From Deltaproteobacteria bacterium (GTDB lineage Bacteria; JAMCPX01): DNA of 41,622 bases. The DNA lies in the NCBI GenBank assembly GCA_023381995.1, contig JAMCVD010000108.1:1-41622 (forward strand), written 5' to 3'. The notes beneath the pieces were generated by a model. That model did not search any database. It was not told where the DNA came from and saw nothing but the letters and a program-made list of their open reading frames with translations. Every line of letters begins with the position of its first letter. Position 1 is the stretch's first letter. Of this stretch, positions 8,875 to 17,762 are shown one piece after another. The position numbers and the translations under genes are program-made.

Positions 8875-9735
8875 TCATCCCCGCGTCTGGCCAATCGTTT
8901 GCTCGGGGTACCCGTCCGGGGGATGGGTCGTCGCGATCTCCCTGGATCTCGTTGTTGCTGCCTTTATTGCCTCGATGATTGCGGAGCGTACGCCCATTTT
9001 CTCGAGGACCGCCAGCGCCTCTGCCGTTGTCCCGGCAGGCGAAATGACGGCCTCTTTCAGGGTAGCGAACGAGAGTTCGGAGCCCTTTGCCATCATCCCG
9101 GCGCCTATGACGGTCTGTGTGGCAAGCCTGTTCGCCACGTCCCTGGACAGTCCCATCCTCACCCCGGCGTCCGAAAGGGCCTCGAGGAACATGAGTATGT
9201 AGGCCGGACCCGAGCCGCTGAGCGCAGTCACCGCATGGAACAGCTCTTCGTCCCGTATCTCTATGACGTCACCGGTGCTCGAGAGCAGCTCTTTGACGAT
9301 GTTGATGTCGGTGGCATCCGCAGCGGTGTTCTTCATAACGACACTCATGCCTTCTGCGACGGTCACGGCTATGTTTGGCATTACCCTTATTATCTTTGTT
9401 TCCTTGTCGAGCAGGCTTTCTATGAATTTGATCTCGATGCCTGCCGCGATCGAGACTATCAGCTTCGACTGTCTAAGTATGGGCTTGCACTGTATAAGCA
9501 CCTCTGCCATATCTTTCGGCTTTACGCTGAGAAAGACTATAGCGCCTTCCTTTGCACATACGACGTTGTCCGGCGTTGATCTGACGTTGTATGTCTCCTC
9601 TATCTCTATGCGCCTTTTATCGTATTTGTCGCTGATGATGACCTGTGCATTGGTTATCTTCTTTGATGAGAGCAGACCGGATATGATTGCCTCTGCCATT
9701 TTTCCAGCACCTATGAAACTTACTGTTTTGTCCAT
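8875..9735 (-). CDS. proC: Pyrroline-5-carboxylate reductase
   Basis: Last step of proline synthesis: NAD(P)H-dependent reduction of pyrroline-5-carboxylate. The N-terminal Rossmann motif is FIGAGKMAEAIISGLL. The conserved C-terminal signature is ALSGSGPAYILMFLEAL, and the dimerisation region follows as GAGMMAKGSELSFATLKEAV. At 286 residues it is slightly long; the last 20 or so residues (HPPDGYPEQTIGQTRG) look like an unconserved tail. It begins 2 bp after yggS, the common yggS-proC pairing. Confidence 0.95.
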   Translation of the reverse strand: MDKTVSFIGAGKMAEAIISGLLSSKKITNAQVIISDKYDKRRIEIEETYNVRSTPDNVVCAKEGAIVFLSVKPKDMAEVLIQCKPILRQSKLIVSIAAGIEIKFIESLLDKETKIIRVMPNIAVTVAEGMSVVMKNTAADATDINIVKELLSSTGDVIEIRDEELFHAVTALSGSGPAYILMFLEALSDAGVRMGLSRDVANRLATQTVIGAGMMAKGSELSFATLKEAVISPAGTTAEALAVLEKMGVRSAIIEAIKAATTRSREIATTHPPDGYPEQTIGQTRG

Positions 9736-9737
9736 AG

Positions 9738-10427
9738 TTACCCCCTTGGACCAAATATTGTTGTGCCTATCCTTATCATAGTTGCCCCTTCTTTTATAGC
9801 AATTTTATAGTCCGTGGACGTTCCCATGGACAGCTCTTTGAATGCGCTGCCGAACACGCCCTGTGCCAGGATCCTGTCCCTCATTTCACGCAGATCGGAA
9901 AAATACCGCGATAGCTGCGTCACACTGTCCGCGGGTGGAGGCATCGTCATGAGTCCCGAGGGCTGTATGTGCTTGAGGGCCCTCAAGGCCCGCAGTGCAT
10001 CGAAAAACTGTCCGGGGCTAAAACCGGACTTTGTGGCCTCTCCCGCGAGGTTGATCTCGAACAGCACAGGTTGGACATGGCCTTTTCGCATGGCCCTTTT
10101 GTCTATTTCCACGGCGACGTCCGTGTTGCCGACGGAGTGTATAAGCTCGAAGGACTCGACGATGTGTTTTACCTTGTTCTTTTGTATGTTGCCTATGAAA
10201 TGCCAGTGGATCGCTGACGGGAATGCGTTTATTTTCTCCATGGCCTCCTGGACATAATTTTCGCCAAACGTATCAAGCCCGGCGTCTATTGCCTGCTGTA
10301 TCTTTCCGATGTCCATGGTCTTGGACACCGCAACGAGCCTGATCCCCTTGATTTCCCTCCCGGACCCCGTGCACACGGCCGCTATGTCCTCTTTGAGCCT
10401 CTTTACATTGTCTTGTATGGTATCCAT
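9738..10427 (-). CDS. yggS: YggS/PLPBP pyridoxal-phosphate homeostasis protein
   Basis: 229-residue PLP-binding protein with the alanine-racemase N-terminal barrel fold but no known enzymatic activity; it buffers PLP and affects amino-acid pools. The PLP lysine is K36 in LVAVSKTMD. Other signatures are HFIGNIQKNK (about 97) and the C-terminal phosphate-binding tract MGTSTDYKIAIKEGATMIRIGT. It is the first gene of the minus-strand unit leading into proC and the efflux genes. Confidence 0.94.
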   Translation of the reverse strand: MDTIQDNVKRLKEDIAAVCTGSGREIKGIRLVAVSKTMDIGKIQQAIDAGLDTFGENYVQEAMEKINAFPSAIHWHFIGNIQKNKVKHIVESFELIHSVGNTDVAVEIDKRAMRKGHVQPVLFEINLAGEATKSGFSPGQFFDALRALRALKHIQPSGLMTMPPPADSVTQLSRYFSDLREMRDRILAQGVFGSAFKELSMGTSTDYKIAIKEGATMIRIGTTIFGPRG

Positions 10428-10529
10428 GGTCCCGGATCGAGCTTAAACAATAAACAATAAAAAGTAAAACCCGCTCAGAGATTTTGAAGTCTTTCGGTCG
10501 TGGCATTGTGGAGCGTTGGCCAAAGGGAC

Positions 10530-11420
10530 TTACTGCCCGTGTGTGTGTCTGGAAGGCACCATGGGCCTTCTCACCTTGAGCGACCTGCTTATCACAGAGT
10601 GGATGTTCTTTTTTTCTGCCTTTAATTGGGTATCTATTTCTGAAGAGATATTTTTTATGTCCTGATTCAGCTCCTGTACTTTTGTAAGCATTGCGGCCTG
10701 GTTTTGCCTTACGATTTGCCCTATCTCTCTGTTCTTCTCTATCCTTTCCGCCTGCAGCTTTTTTAATCTCCGGGTAAATGCGTATACCTCTCTCCTGATT
10801 CCGGCGCTCAGCTTTATCCTTGTTTCTTTTATCAGTCTCCTTATTTTTTGTTCTGTATATTTTATCGGCAGCGTCGGGGGGGTCCCTCCTTCGACCCTGC
10901 TCATCATGCCGTCGATAAGCTTAACCGCCTGTGATGGCTTTTGAAGGACGTTCCACAGGTTTACCCTGCCTTCGATTACGTAGACGTCCGTTGTATTCTT
11001 GTGGGAGGCGTCGACGACGAAGTCCGTACCCCGTATCCCTATTACCGCCGTCGGTGTCTTTATGTCGTACGTCGTGAAGATAGTGGAGAGCTTTGAAACA
11101 AGGAACCTTATTTCCCCCCTTGCCATGGACAGGAGCACTTCTCTCTTTGAAGGCGCCAATATGTATTTACCTATGGCTATGTCAGAACCGCCCCCTATGT
11201 TTATGACGCTGTTGTCTATAAAGAGTATCCGGACCTTCCCGTCATGCCCGGTCAGAATGGTGTCGTCTTTGAGAATCCCGGTCCCTATGTCGGGTGGTAG
11301 TACGTTGTGGTCCCTTACGAGCTTCACTGTACCCGTTGCAGAGACGAGATAGCCGACGGGCCGGGCGATGGCCCGTATCGGCAAGCATACTACGACGAAT
11401 GTAATAATCAGACGCTTCAT
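10530..11420 (-). CDS. Secreted FecR-domain protein with coiled-coil tail
   Basis: The start at 11420 is chosen because MKRLIITFVVVCLPIRAIA is a clean signal peptide; an in-frame GTG at 11510 would add 30 residues before it. After cleavage, a FecR domain spans about 25-165, with the motifs GTGILKDDTILTG, DNSVINIGGGSDI and the strongly conserved TPTAVIGIRGTDFVV. The last 90 or so residues are charged and helical, probably a coiled coil (KKLQAERIEKNREIGQI). Unlike true FecR there is no cytoplasmic anti-sigma part and no FecI neighbour, so this is a periplasmic or surface FecR-fold protein of unknown role. It is transcribed divergently from hemB. Confidence 0.8.
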   Translation of the reverse strand: MKRLIITFVVVCLPIRAIARPVGYLVSATGTVKLVRDHNVLPPDIGTGILKDDTILTGHDGKVRILFIDNSVINIGGGSDIAIGKYILAPSKREVLLSMARGEIRFLVSKLSTIFTTYDIKTPTAVIGIRGTDFVVDASHKNTTDVYVIEGRVNLWNVLQKPSQAVKLIDGMMSRVEGGTPPTLPIKYTEQKIRRLIKETRIKLSAGIRREVYAFTRRLKKLQAERIEKNREIGQIVRQNQAAMLTKVQELNQDIKNISSEIDTQLKAEKKNIHSVISRSLKVRRPMVPSRHTHGQ

Positions 11421-11548
11421 ATAGTGTATGAGATGATACCTGTCCAGCCTACCATAGAAAGGGGCTTTCAACAAAGGAAATCGATCGGTGCGATCTATTG
11501 TCTTTTTCACGGAAGGAGTATTATATTTTTCCTAAAGGAGTTTGGTCT

Positions 11549-12538
11549 ATGGCCGTATATCCCATACACAGAGGCAGGAGAATAAGATCGTCGAAGCAGG
11601 TACGCAGTCTTGTCGCGGAGACGCGCCTTGACACGGGTGATTTCATATACCCCCTTTTTATCACCCACGAGAGGCATGTCCAGAAGGAAATCCCATCGAT
11701 GCCGGGGTGTTATCAGGAGTCCATCGATTATGCGGTGGCCGATGCGCAGGAGGCGAAAGAGATCGGCATACCCGCGGTGATACTGTTCGGAATCCCGAAA
11801 GCCAAAGACGCCGCAGGCTCCGATGCCTCTTCCGAGACGGGCGTCGTTCAGGAGGCGATCAGGGAGATAAAGAACAAGGTCAAGGACATCGTTGTCGTTG
11901 CCGATCTGTGCATGTGCGAGTACACGTCGCACGGTCACTGCGGCATCGTCGAGGGCGGTGAGGTGGACAACGACAGGACCCTGGAGTACCTTGCCAGGAT
12001 AGCGGTTGCCCAGGCAAAGGCTGGCGTCGACATCGTTGCGCCCTCTGGCATGATGGACGGTATGGTACAGGCGATAAGGAATGCGCTGGACAAAAATGGC
12101 TTCGTCGGTATGCCGATCATGAGCTACTCGTCGAAGTATGCGAGCAGCTTCTATGGACCGTTCAGGGACGCTGTCGAGTCGAGCCCCCAGTTTGGAGACA
12201 GGCGCTCGTATCAGATGGACTACAGGAATGCGCGGGAGGCCGTCGGCGAGGCCATGACCGACGCAGAGGAGGGCGCCGATATCGTCATGGTGAAGCCGGC
12301 CCTGAGTTATCTCGACGTCATTTACAGGGTCAGGCAGGCGACCAATCTGCCCGTTGCTGCCTACAGCGTGAGCGGCGAGTACTCCATGATAAAGGCCGCC
12401 TCAAGACTTGGATGGCTTGACGAGAAGTCGGCCATGATGGAGGTCCTCTACTCGATAAAGAGGGCAGGGGCGGACATGATAGTGACGTACTTTGCCAAGC
12501 AGGCGGCGAAGGAGCTCCGGAGCATGGTGGCAGGATAG
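11549..12538 (+). CDS. hemB: Delta-aminolevulinic acid dehydratase (porphobilinogen synthase)
   Basis: Condenses two 5-aminolevulinate molecules to porphobilinogen, the first common step to all tetrapyrroles. The start at 11549 has AAAGGAG 8 nt upstream and gives a normal 329-residue protein. Schiff-base lysines are K196 in SYSSKYASS and K249 in MVKPALSY. The metal site near residues 119-131 is [14 protein letters not shown], the cysteine-rich zinc type rather than the Asp/Mg type. A radical-SAM haem synthase candidate follows, which suggests the pair serves haem formation. Confidence 0.97.
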   Translation: MAVYPIHRGRRIRSSKQVRSLVAETRLDTGDFIYPLFITHERHVQKEIPSMPGCYQESIDYAVADAQEAKEIGIPAVILFGIPKAKDAAGSDASSETGVVQEAIREIKNKVKDIVVVADLCMCEYTSHGHCGIVEGGEVDNDRTLEYLARIAVAQAKAGVDIVAPSGMMDGMVQAIRNALDKNGFVGMPIMSYSSKYASSFYGPFRDAVESSPQFGDRRSYQMDYRNAREAVGEAMTDAEEGADIVMVKPALSYLDVIYRVRQATNLPVAAYSVSGEYSMIKAASRLGWLDEKSAMMEVLYSIKRAGADMIVTYFAKQAAKELRSMVAG

Positions 12539-12670
12539 GACGTTTGCAGGCGAGATGTTTTTCGGATCCTGCGGATGGACTGAACGATCTAAGCCCTTAC
12601 CAATTAATCCCCTCCCAGTGGAGCCTTGCAAAGAGTGCGGCAGTCCGATGGAGGAGCGGGGCTTATTGGG

Positions 12671-12700
12671 TTGCAACGGTGTGAAATTGTATGCTATCAT
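12671..12700 (+). promoter_or_regulatory. Possible sigma-70 promoter before the ahbD-like gene
   Basis: TTGCAA at 12671-12676 and TATCAT at 12695-12700 are separated by 18 bp, 25 bp before the ATG at 12725. The 186-bp hemB-ahbD gap otherwise holds no convincing gene. Match is moderate and only read by eye. Confidence 0.3.
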
Positions 12701-12724
12701 CGACACGGTAAGGAAGGGGAAAAT

Positions 12725-13828
12725 ATGCAGATGAGACACGTACCGAGATTGATATTCTGGGAGTTGACCGCCCAGTGTAATCTGAAATGCATACACTGCA
12801 GGGCGGTCGCAATGCCGGAAAAGATGAAGGGTGAGCTTACGACCGGCGAGATATTCGGGATCATAGACGATATAGCGAGGGTCTACAAGCCCATCCTCGT
12901 CTTGACGGGTGGAGAGCCGCTGTACAGGGAGGACATCTTCGATATCGCCTCGCACGCCGTATCGAGGGGCCTGCGGGTCGCACTCGCCACGAACGGGACG
13001 CTGATCGACGAGAGGATCGCACAGAGGATAAAGGCCGCAGGGGTCTTGCGGGTCGCGATCAGTATCGACGGCGGCGATGCGAATGTCCATGACAGCTTCA
13101 GGGCACTCCCCGGCTCTTTCGATGCCGCGATCAACGGACTGAGGCTGGTACAGAAGGCCGGGATCGAGATACAGATAAACAGTACGATCGCGAGACATAA
13201 CGTGCATCAGGTTGGTGACATATTCAGGCTTGCGCTGGATATGAAGGCGAACGCGGTGCATTATTTCATGCTCGTGCCCGTGGGCTGCGGCGTGATGATC
13301 GCGGACAGCGAGATGTTGCCGGCGCAGCAGTATGAGGACGTCCTCAACTGGATGTACGATCAGTTCAGGGCCCACGGGGAGATCGAGCTCAAAGCGACGT
13401 GCGCCCCGCATTATTACAGGATCATACGACAGAGGGCCAGGCAGGACGGTATCAGGCTGAGCTTTGAGACACACGGCATGGCCGCGATGACGAAGGGCTG
13501 TCTCGCGGGCAGCGCGGTGGCATTCATCTCGAGGCTGGGCGTCGTGCAGCCGTGCGGCTATCTGCCGGTCGCTGCCGGCAACCTGAAGGTCCATGCCTTT
13601 GAAGAGGTGTGGGAGCATTCGAAGGTCTTTCAGGATATGAGGGACCCATCCCTGCTCAGGGACAAGTGCGGTGCCTGCGAGTACAGGGCCGTCTGTGCGG
13701 GATGCAGGGCGAGGGCGTACTACCAGACGGGCAATTACCTCGATGAGGAGCCGTACTGCATCTATGTGCCGGAAGGGTATGCAAAGACGTCCATCGGCAG
13801 GGGCGTAAAGGCCGCCACGGGAATCTGA
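12725..13828 (+). CDS. ahbD: Radical SAM/SPASM protein, likely haem b synthase AhbD
   Basis: 367 residues from the ATG at 12725, preceded by AAGGAAGGGG. The radical-SAM cluster motif is C18-N-L-K-C22-I-H-C25 within FWELTAQCNLKCIHCRA, and TGGEPL follows near residue 59. The C-terminal half has a SPASM-type cluster region: GCLAGS, VVQPCGYLPVAAGN, then CGACEYRAVCAGCRARAY and EEPYC. This arrangement and the opening PRLIFWELT resemble AhbD, which converts iron-coproporphyrin III to haem b by two oxidative decarboxylations in the sirohaem-dependent pathway. hemB directly upstream supports a tetrapyrrole role. Alternatives are other NirJ/AhbC/PqqE-like SPASM enzymes. ahbA-C are not in the window. 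Confidence 0.8.
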   Translation: MQMRHVPRLIFWELTAQCNLKCIHCRAVAMPEKMKGELTTGEIFGIIDDIARVYKPILVLTGGEPLYREDIFDIASHAVSRGLRVALATNGTLIDERIAQRIKAAGVLRVAISIDGGDANVHDSFRALPGSFDAAINGLRLVQKAGIEIQINSTIARHNVHQVGDIFRLALDMKANAVHYFMLVPVGCGVMIADSEMLPAQQYEDVLNWMYDQFRAHGEIELKATCAPHYYRIIRQRARQDGIRLSFETHGMAAMTKGCLAGSAVAFISRLGVVQPCGYLPVAAGNLKVHAFEEVWEHSKVFQDMRDPSLLRDKCGACEYRAVCAGCRARAYYQTGNYLDEEPYCIYVPEGYAKTSIGRGVKAATGI

Positions 13829-13845
13829 ACGGTACACAGAGCTCC

Positions 13846-14034
13846 ATGGGTAATCCCGAATACAAGGTTGTTGAAGTAAGCATGGTGACGGACACGGAGA
13901 TAGAGACGGTACTCAATGAATGGAGTAGAAGGGGGTGGGAGTTGGAAAGGATAACCTATGCGATGAGAGAGAGCCAGAAAAGGCCTTCGATGGCTTTTGT
14001 GATATTCACCCGTAAGGCGGACGCCGGGAAATGA
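13846..14034 (+). CDS. Small DUF4177-like protein
   Basis: 62 residues. The pattern EYKVVEVSMVTDTEIETVL followed by RRGWELERIT matches the DUF4177 type (a Tyr-Lys-Val strand, then a Gly-Trp-Glu-Leu turn). Its function is unknown. It starts 17 bp after the ahbD-like gene, and its stop overlaps the RDD start (ATGA), so it belongs to the same transcription unit. Confidence 0.7.
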   Translation: MGNPEYKVVEVSMVTDTEIETVLNEWSRRGWELERITYAMRESQKRPSMAFVIFTRKADAGK

Positions 14035-14438
14035 CCAGAGCTACTTTTCTCGAGAGGGCGTCGGCGAAGTTCATCGACGGAACGTTTGCACTCATACTCG
14101 CAAGCGTCCTGTCGCCGATAGGTCCTGCGGCCGGCCTTGTCTACAGCCTCATAGCGGACGGACTCATGGAAGGCAGGTCCGTCGGAAAGGCCCTCGTGGG
14201 GATACGGGTCGTAGAGAAGGACACCTCCAGGCCGTGTTCCATACATAAGTCCGTGCTCAGAAACATCCCGTTCGGCTTCGCAATCCTGATGTTTATCGTA
14301 CCCGTCATCGGTATGTTTTTATTCATATTCATCGGCCTCGGCATCATAGGGGTCGAGACCTATTTCCTCTATACCGATCTCGAAGGCGTGCGCATAGGGG
14401 ACAGCCTCGCGGATACGATTGTTGTCAGGAAAGGGTGA
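14031..14438 (+). CDS. RDD-family membrane protein
   Basis: 135 residues. The N-terminal R-x3-KFIDG (about 9-17) has the RDD-type Arg/Asp placement, the first hydrophobic segment follows (about 18-44), and GRSVGKALVGIRVV is the typical cytosolic loop. A further hydrophobic stretch (about 84-115) completes the fold. RDD proteins are small inner-membrane proteins, some of which act in ion exchange; no specific role can be assigned. It overlaps the DUF4177 gene by 4 bp. Confidence 0.8.
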   Translation: MTRATFLERASAKFIDGTFALILASVLSPIGPAAGLVYSLIADGLMEGRSVGKALVGIRVVEKDTSRPCSIHKSVLRNIPFGFAILMFIVPVIGMFLFIFIGLGIIGVETYFLYTDLEGVRIGDSLADTIVVRKG

Positions 14439-14494
14439 GCGGCGGCCCCGGTATGATCGATGAATCTTACGGGCCGGATGCAGGGTGATCTTCT

Positions 14495-15667
14495 ATGGAG
14501 CATACACCCCGCAATGTAGTGCTGATCGATGTCAACAGGCAGAGACTGAAGACGTACATAAACGATGCGGACGATGCCTCGCTGCTCCAGTCCTGCGTAC
14601 TCGATCCACCGGGATTCGTGCGGACTGCCGAGGGACTGTTCTTGAGGAGGTTCACAGGCATCATACTGTTCGATCTTGCCGATGCGCAGAAGGTCGTGTA
14701 TATAAAGAGCGGCGAGGTTGTCTTTGCGAGGTCGAGTATAAATGACGAGAGGCTCGGCGAGACATTGTGCAGGATGGGCAAGCTGACGGTCGGCGAGCTC
14801 GATAGGGCTTCCAAGGAGATTACTCCACAGAGAAAGCTCGGGAAGATACTCATAGAGAACGGGCACATCACGTCCAGGGACTTATGGCTTGGAGTGAGAA
14901 GGCAGATATTCGAGATATGGGGGAGCTATGTACTGCGGCAGACCCATGGGGACAGCCCATGGTTCCATATCATAGAGTGCGCTATAGACGACTCGAGCGT
15001 CGTAAAGCCCACCGGTAACATGCTCGATAGTCTTTTTGAATTCCTGAGGGAGAGGCTCGGGTCGGGCGACATGCCCGCCGGCCCGGCGATTGGGGAAGAC
15101 GATACGATTTGCTTGAACTACCTGACCAATGCCGTGTCCACGTTCAATCCCATCGAGAAGGCGATAATAAAGCAGCTCCTCACGTCCAACAATGCAACGG
15201 TGTCGAAGCTGGCAAAGGATATAAGGGTGGACGTCCCGACCGTAAGGAACACAGTGAGGCCGCTGGTGTATGCGGGCATGCTGGACGCAAGGAAACAATC
15301 GCACAGGGTGGAAGGCAAGACCGAGGACGTGAAGTTCGAAGAGCTGCTGACTCTCACGAACGCAATAATGACGAGCATCGCCGAGATAATGGGTAAAAAG
15401 GCGTCGCACATTGATTTTAAAACGAACGTGAGAAACTATATAAAGCTGTCCGACAGCGTGTTCAGGGACTGCTCGATAAACGAAAACGGCTGTTTCGATA
15501 TCGATAGGATGATATCCGTGTATAAGGGTTCACGGCTCCTCTCGCCGTACGACGAGTTGGTTGCCTTCATCAAGGAGCTCATACAGTTCGAGCTTTTTGA
15601 GATCAAAAATTATCTTTCAGAGGACCAGACATCGGAGCTCGAGGACATCAGTGCCGCTCTGGGATGA
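14495..15667 (+). CDS. DUF4388 (PatA N-terminal-like) protein, copy 1
   Basis: 390 residues. Residues about 35-140 form a DUF4388/PatA-N-like domain: FTGIILFDLADAQKVVYIKSG, then FARSSINDERLGETLCRMGK and RKLGKILIENGHIT. A middle region (about 205-265) resembles a winged-helix repeat with a TVRPLVYAGML turn, and the C-terminus is helical. DUF4388 proteins are frequent in gliding and signalling loci of delta-type bacteria, but no biochemical function is established. The following gene is a paralogue with the same domain order and is coupled by a 4-bp overlap. Confidence 0.75.
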   Translation: MEHTPRNVVLIDVNRQRLKTYINDADDASLLQSCVLDPPGFVRTAEGLFLRRFTGIILFDLADAQKVVYIKSGEVVFARSSINDERLGETLCRMGKLTVGELDRASKEITPQRKLGKILIENGHITSRDLWLGVRRQIFEIWGSYVLRQTHGDSPWFHIIECAIDDSSVVKPTGNMLDSLFEFLRERLGSGDMPAGPAIGEDDTICLNYLTNAVSTFNPIEKAIIKQLLTSNNATVSKLAKDIRVDVPTVRNTVRPLVYAGMLDARKQSHRVEGKTEDVKFEELLTLTNAIMTSIAEIMGKKASHIDFKTNVRNYIKLSDSVFRDCSINENGCFDIDRMISVYKGSRLLSPYDELVAFIKELIQFELFEIKNYLSEDQTSELEDISAALG

Positions 15668-16980
15668 ACATGGCCACGAAATACAGTTTGGAAAATTTCA
15701 TAAAGATTGTAAACAACATCAACTTCGACAGTTTCCTGAGACAGAAGTCCGACTTCGAGCTTGAGAGTACCACGCACGTCGACATAACGAGCTTTAGCAA
15801 TGCGTTCATCGTTATCAAGAAGTCGGCGGACAATTCGGAGAATTCCGTAAAGCCTGTTTTCATGGGCAACCTGAACTATCTGAACATTGCGGACGTCTTC
15901 TCGATGTTGAACATGCTGCAGAAGACAGGCATGCTCATAATCAAGTCGGGTAACAAGGTAAAGAGCGTTTACTTTATGAAGGGGGAGATTACGTTCGCCT
16001 CGTCGAATCAGCCCGAGGACAGGCTCGGCCACCTGCTCTACAAGACAGGTAAGCTTACGAAGAAGCAGTGGGAAGACGCCGAAAGGAAGATGAGCCCGGA
16101 CACCAGATTCGGCACGGTGCTTTTGAAGAACGATCTGATCTCTCCGAAGAACCTGTGGTGGGGAGTGAAGTACCAGATAGAGGAGATCATCTACAGCATC
16201 TTCGCCATTACGCTGGGGGAATTCTTTTTCCTTGAGGGCGCCATACCGGAAGAGGACCTCGTACGGTTCTCTCTGAATACCCAGAATATGCTCATGGAAG
16301 GCTACCGGAGGCTCGATGAATGGAAGCTCATCAAGGACAAGATACCATCCGATGACGCATTGGTAAGGCTTGCGGCCAATACGCCGAACGTAGAGCTGAC
16401 CCAGAACATGCAGGCGATCGTACGGATAATAAAAGACGATATGTCCATCGCAGAGGTGATACGGCAGAGCCAGATCGGCAGGTTCAATACCTACAAGATA
16501 CTCTACGCCCTCTTGAACACGGGATTTATCGAGATCGTGGGCGTGCAGAAGCAGGAGCAGACCGTCGACGAGACGACGATAAAGACCCTTATCCTGATAC
16601 GGAAGTACAACAGCATGTTCAAAAAGCTGTTCAACGTCATCAAGTCTACCAATCCGAAGTTCAACCACAATGAGCTGCTCGATAATTTTGTTTCCGAACT
16701 GTCGGACAGGCTGAAGAAGCTGTACGAGAACGTCGACATAAGTACGGTCGGAGAGCTCGATGAGTCGAAGCTGCTCATGAACATAGACGCGATGAAGCTT
16801 ACGGAGGCGGACTCCTTGAACAGGGTGGTGGGGCTGGCGGACCTCCTGCTTTCACAGCTCATGCTCGAGGGTATGAACGAGTTCCTGAACTATGAGATAT
16901 TCATGGCCAAGAACCTTTTGCAGCCGGAGGCATTCGAGACGATAAATAGAGAGATACGGGCGATCCAGAATGAGAGCTGA
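15664..16980 (+). CDS. DUF4388 (PatA N-terminal-like) protein, copy 2
   Basis: 438 residues, same architecture as the gene before it. The DUF4388 region (about 58-190) contains NLNYLNIADVFSMLNMLQKTG, VYFMKGEITFASSNQPEDRLG and the shared LWWGVKYQIEEIIYSIF motif, comparable to LWLGVRRQIFEIWGSYV in copy 1. A winged-helix-like middle (QSQIGRFNTYKILYALLNTG) and a helical C-terminus follow. The two genes overlap (ATGA), so their products may form a heteromeric complex; this is inference. The 3' end overlaps pyrF by 11 bp. Confidence 0.77.
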   Translation: MNMATKYSLENFIKIVNNINFDSFLRQKSDFELESTTHVDITSFSNAFIVIKKSADNSENSVKPVFMGNLNYLNIADVFSMLNMLQKTGMLIIKSGNKVKSVYFMKGEITFASSNQPEDRLGHLLYKTGKLTKKQWEDAERKMSPDTRFGTVLLKNDLISPKNLWWGVKYQIEEIIYSIFAITLGEFFFLEGAIPEEDLVRFSLNTQNMLMEGYRRLDEWKLIKDKIPSDDALVRLAANTPNVELTQNMQAIVRIIKDDMSIAEVIRQSQIGRFNTYKILYALLNTGFIEIVGVQKQEQTVDETTIKTLILIRKYNSMFKKLFNVIKSTNPKFNHNELLDNFVSELSDRLKKLYENVDISTVGELDESKLLMNIDAMKLTEADSLNRVVGLADLLLSQLMLEGMNEFLNYEIFMAKNLLQPEAFETINREIRAIQNES

Positions 16981-17674
16981 TACGACGTTTTCGGACAGGA
17001 TCATTCTGGCGATCGATGACACGTCCCTCGACAAGATACGATGGGTGATGAGGGAGACTTCGCCGCTCATAAGGACGTACAAGATCGGCAGTATCTCATT
17101 CACCGCATTTGGTCCCAGGCTGATAGACGAGGTGATGTCTTTTGGCAAAGACGTGTTCCTCGACCTGAAGTACTTTGATATACCAAACACGGTCTACAGG
17201 GCCGTCAGGCAGGCGGCATCGTTCGGCGTGAAGATGGCCACCCTCCACACGCTGGGGGGTCGGGAGATGCTGAAAAGGTCACTGGAGGCATCGGATGGCA
17301 GGGTGATGCTGCTCGGTGTTACGCTGCTGACGAGCATGGACGCAGAGGAGGCCGATGGCGTGGGGCTCAGGGGCGGCGTTCAGGACATTGTCGGAAGGCT
17401 TGCGTCCCTCGCCGTACAGGCGGGCCTGCACGGACTTGTTGCGTCCGGACACGAGGTCCCCCGGCTGAAGGAGGAGTTCGGCGGCCTGACGATCGTGGTG
17501 CCGGGTATACGGCCCCGGGAGCGCGGGGCGCCGGCGGACGATCAAAAAAGGGTCGTTACACCGCGGCAGGCGTTCGAGTCGGGCGCTGACTATATCGTGA
17601 TAGGGAGGCCCGTAACGGAGAACGACGATCCTGCACGGGTCTTGAGCGAGATATGCGATGGCCTGAGGAAGTAG
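16970..17674 (+). CDS. pyrF: Orotidine 5'-phosphate decarboxylase
   Basis: Final step of UMP synthesis, decarboxylation of OMP. 234 residues, normal for the bacterial class. The catalytic Asp-Lys-Asp tetrad motif is VFLDLKYFDIPNTV (about 63); most homologues have HD where this one has FD. The phosphate site is VVPGIRPR near residue 177 and the C-terminal IVIGRPVTEN binds the phosphate. It overlaps the preceding DUF4388 gene by 11 bp, so it appears to be co-translated with genes of unrelated function. Confidence 0.95.
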   Translation: MRADTTFSDRIILAIDDTSLDKIRWVMRETSPLIRTYKIGSISFTAFGPRLIDEVMSFGKDVFLDLKYFDIPNTVYRAVRQAASFGVKMATLHTLGGREMLKRSLEASDGRVMLLGVTLLTSMDAEEADGVGLRGGVQDIVGRLASLAVQAGLHGLVASGHEVPRLKEEFGGLTIVVPGIRPRERGAPADDQKRVVTPRQAFESGADYIVIGRPVTENDDPARVLSEICDGLRK

Positions 17675-17762
17675 AAGGGCACGGTTGCGGTATCCGCCGG
17701 CGTTGATTTGGATGTGGCGCGAGCTGTACGTGCGTGGATGAATTAAAAAGAAAGGACAGAGT

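Noticed and set aside
11498-11526. TTGTCT-N17-TTATAT promoter before hemB
   Set aside because: Would start transcription within a base of the ribosome-binding site; spacing fits but the match is too weak to list.
12492-12734. Small open frame containing a CKECG motif between hemB and the ahbD-like gene
   Set aside because: Only one full CxxC knuckle, overlap with both neighbours, no ribosome-binding site, and a promoter-like sequence inside it.
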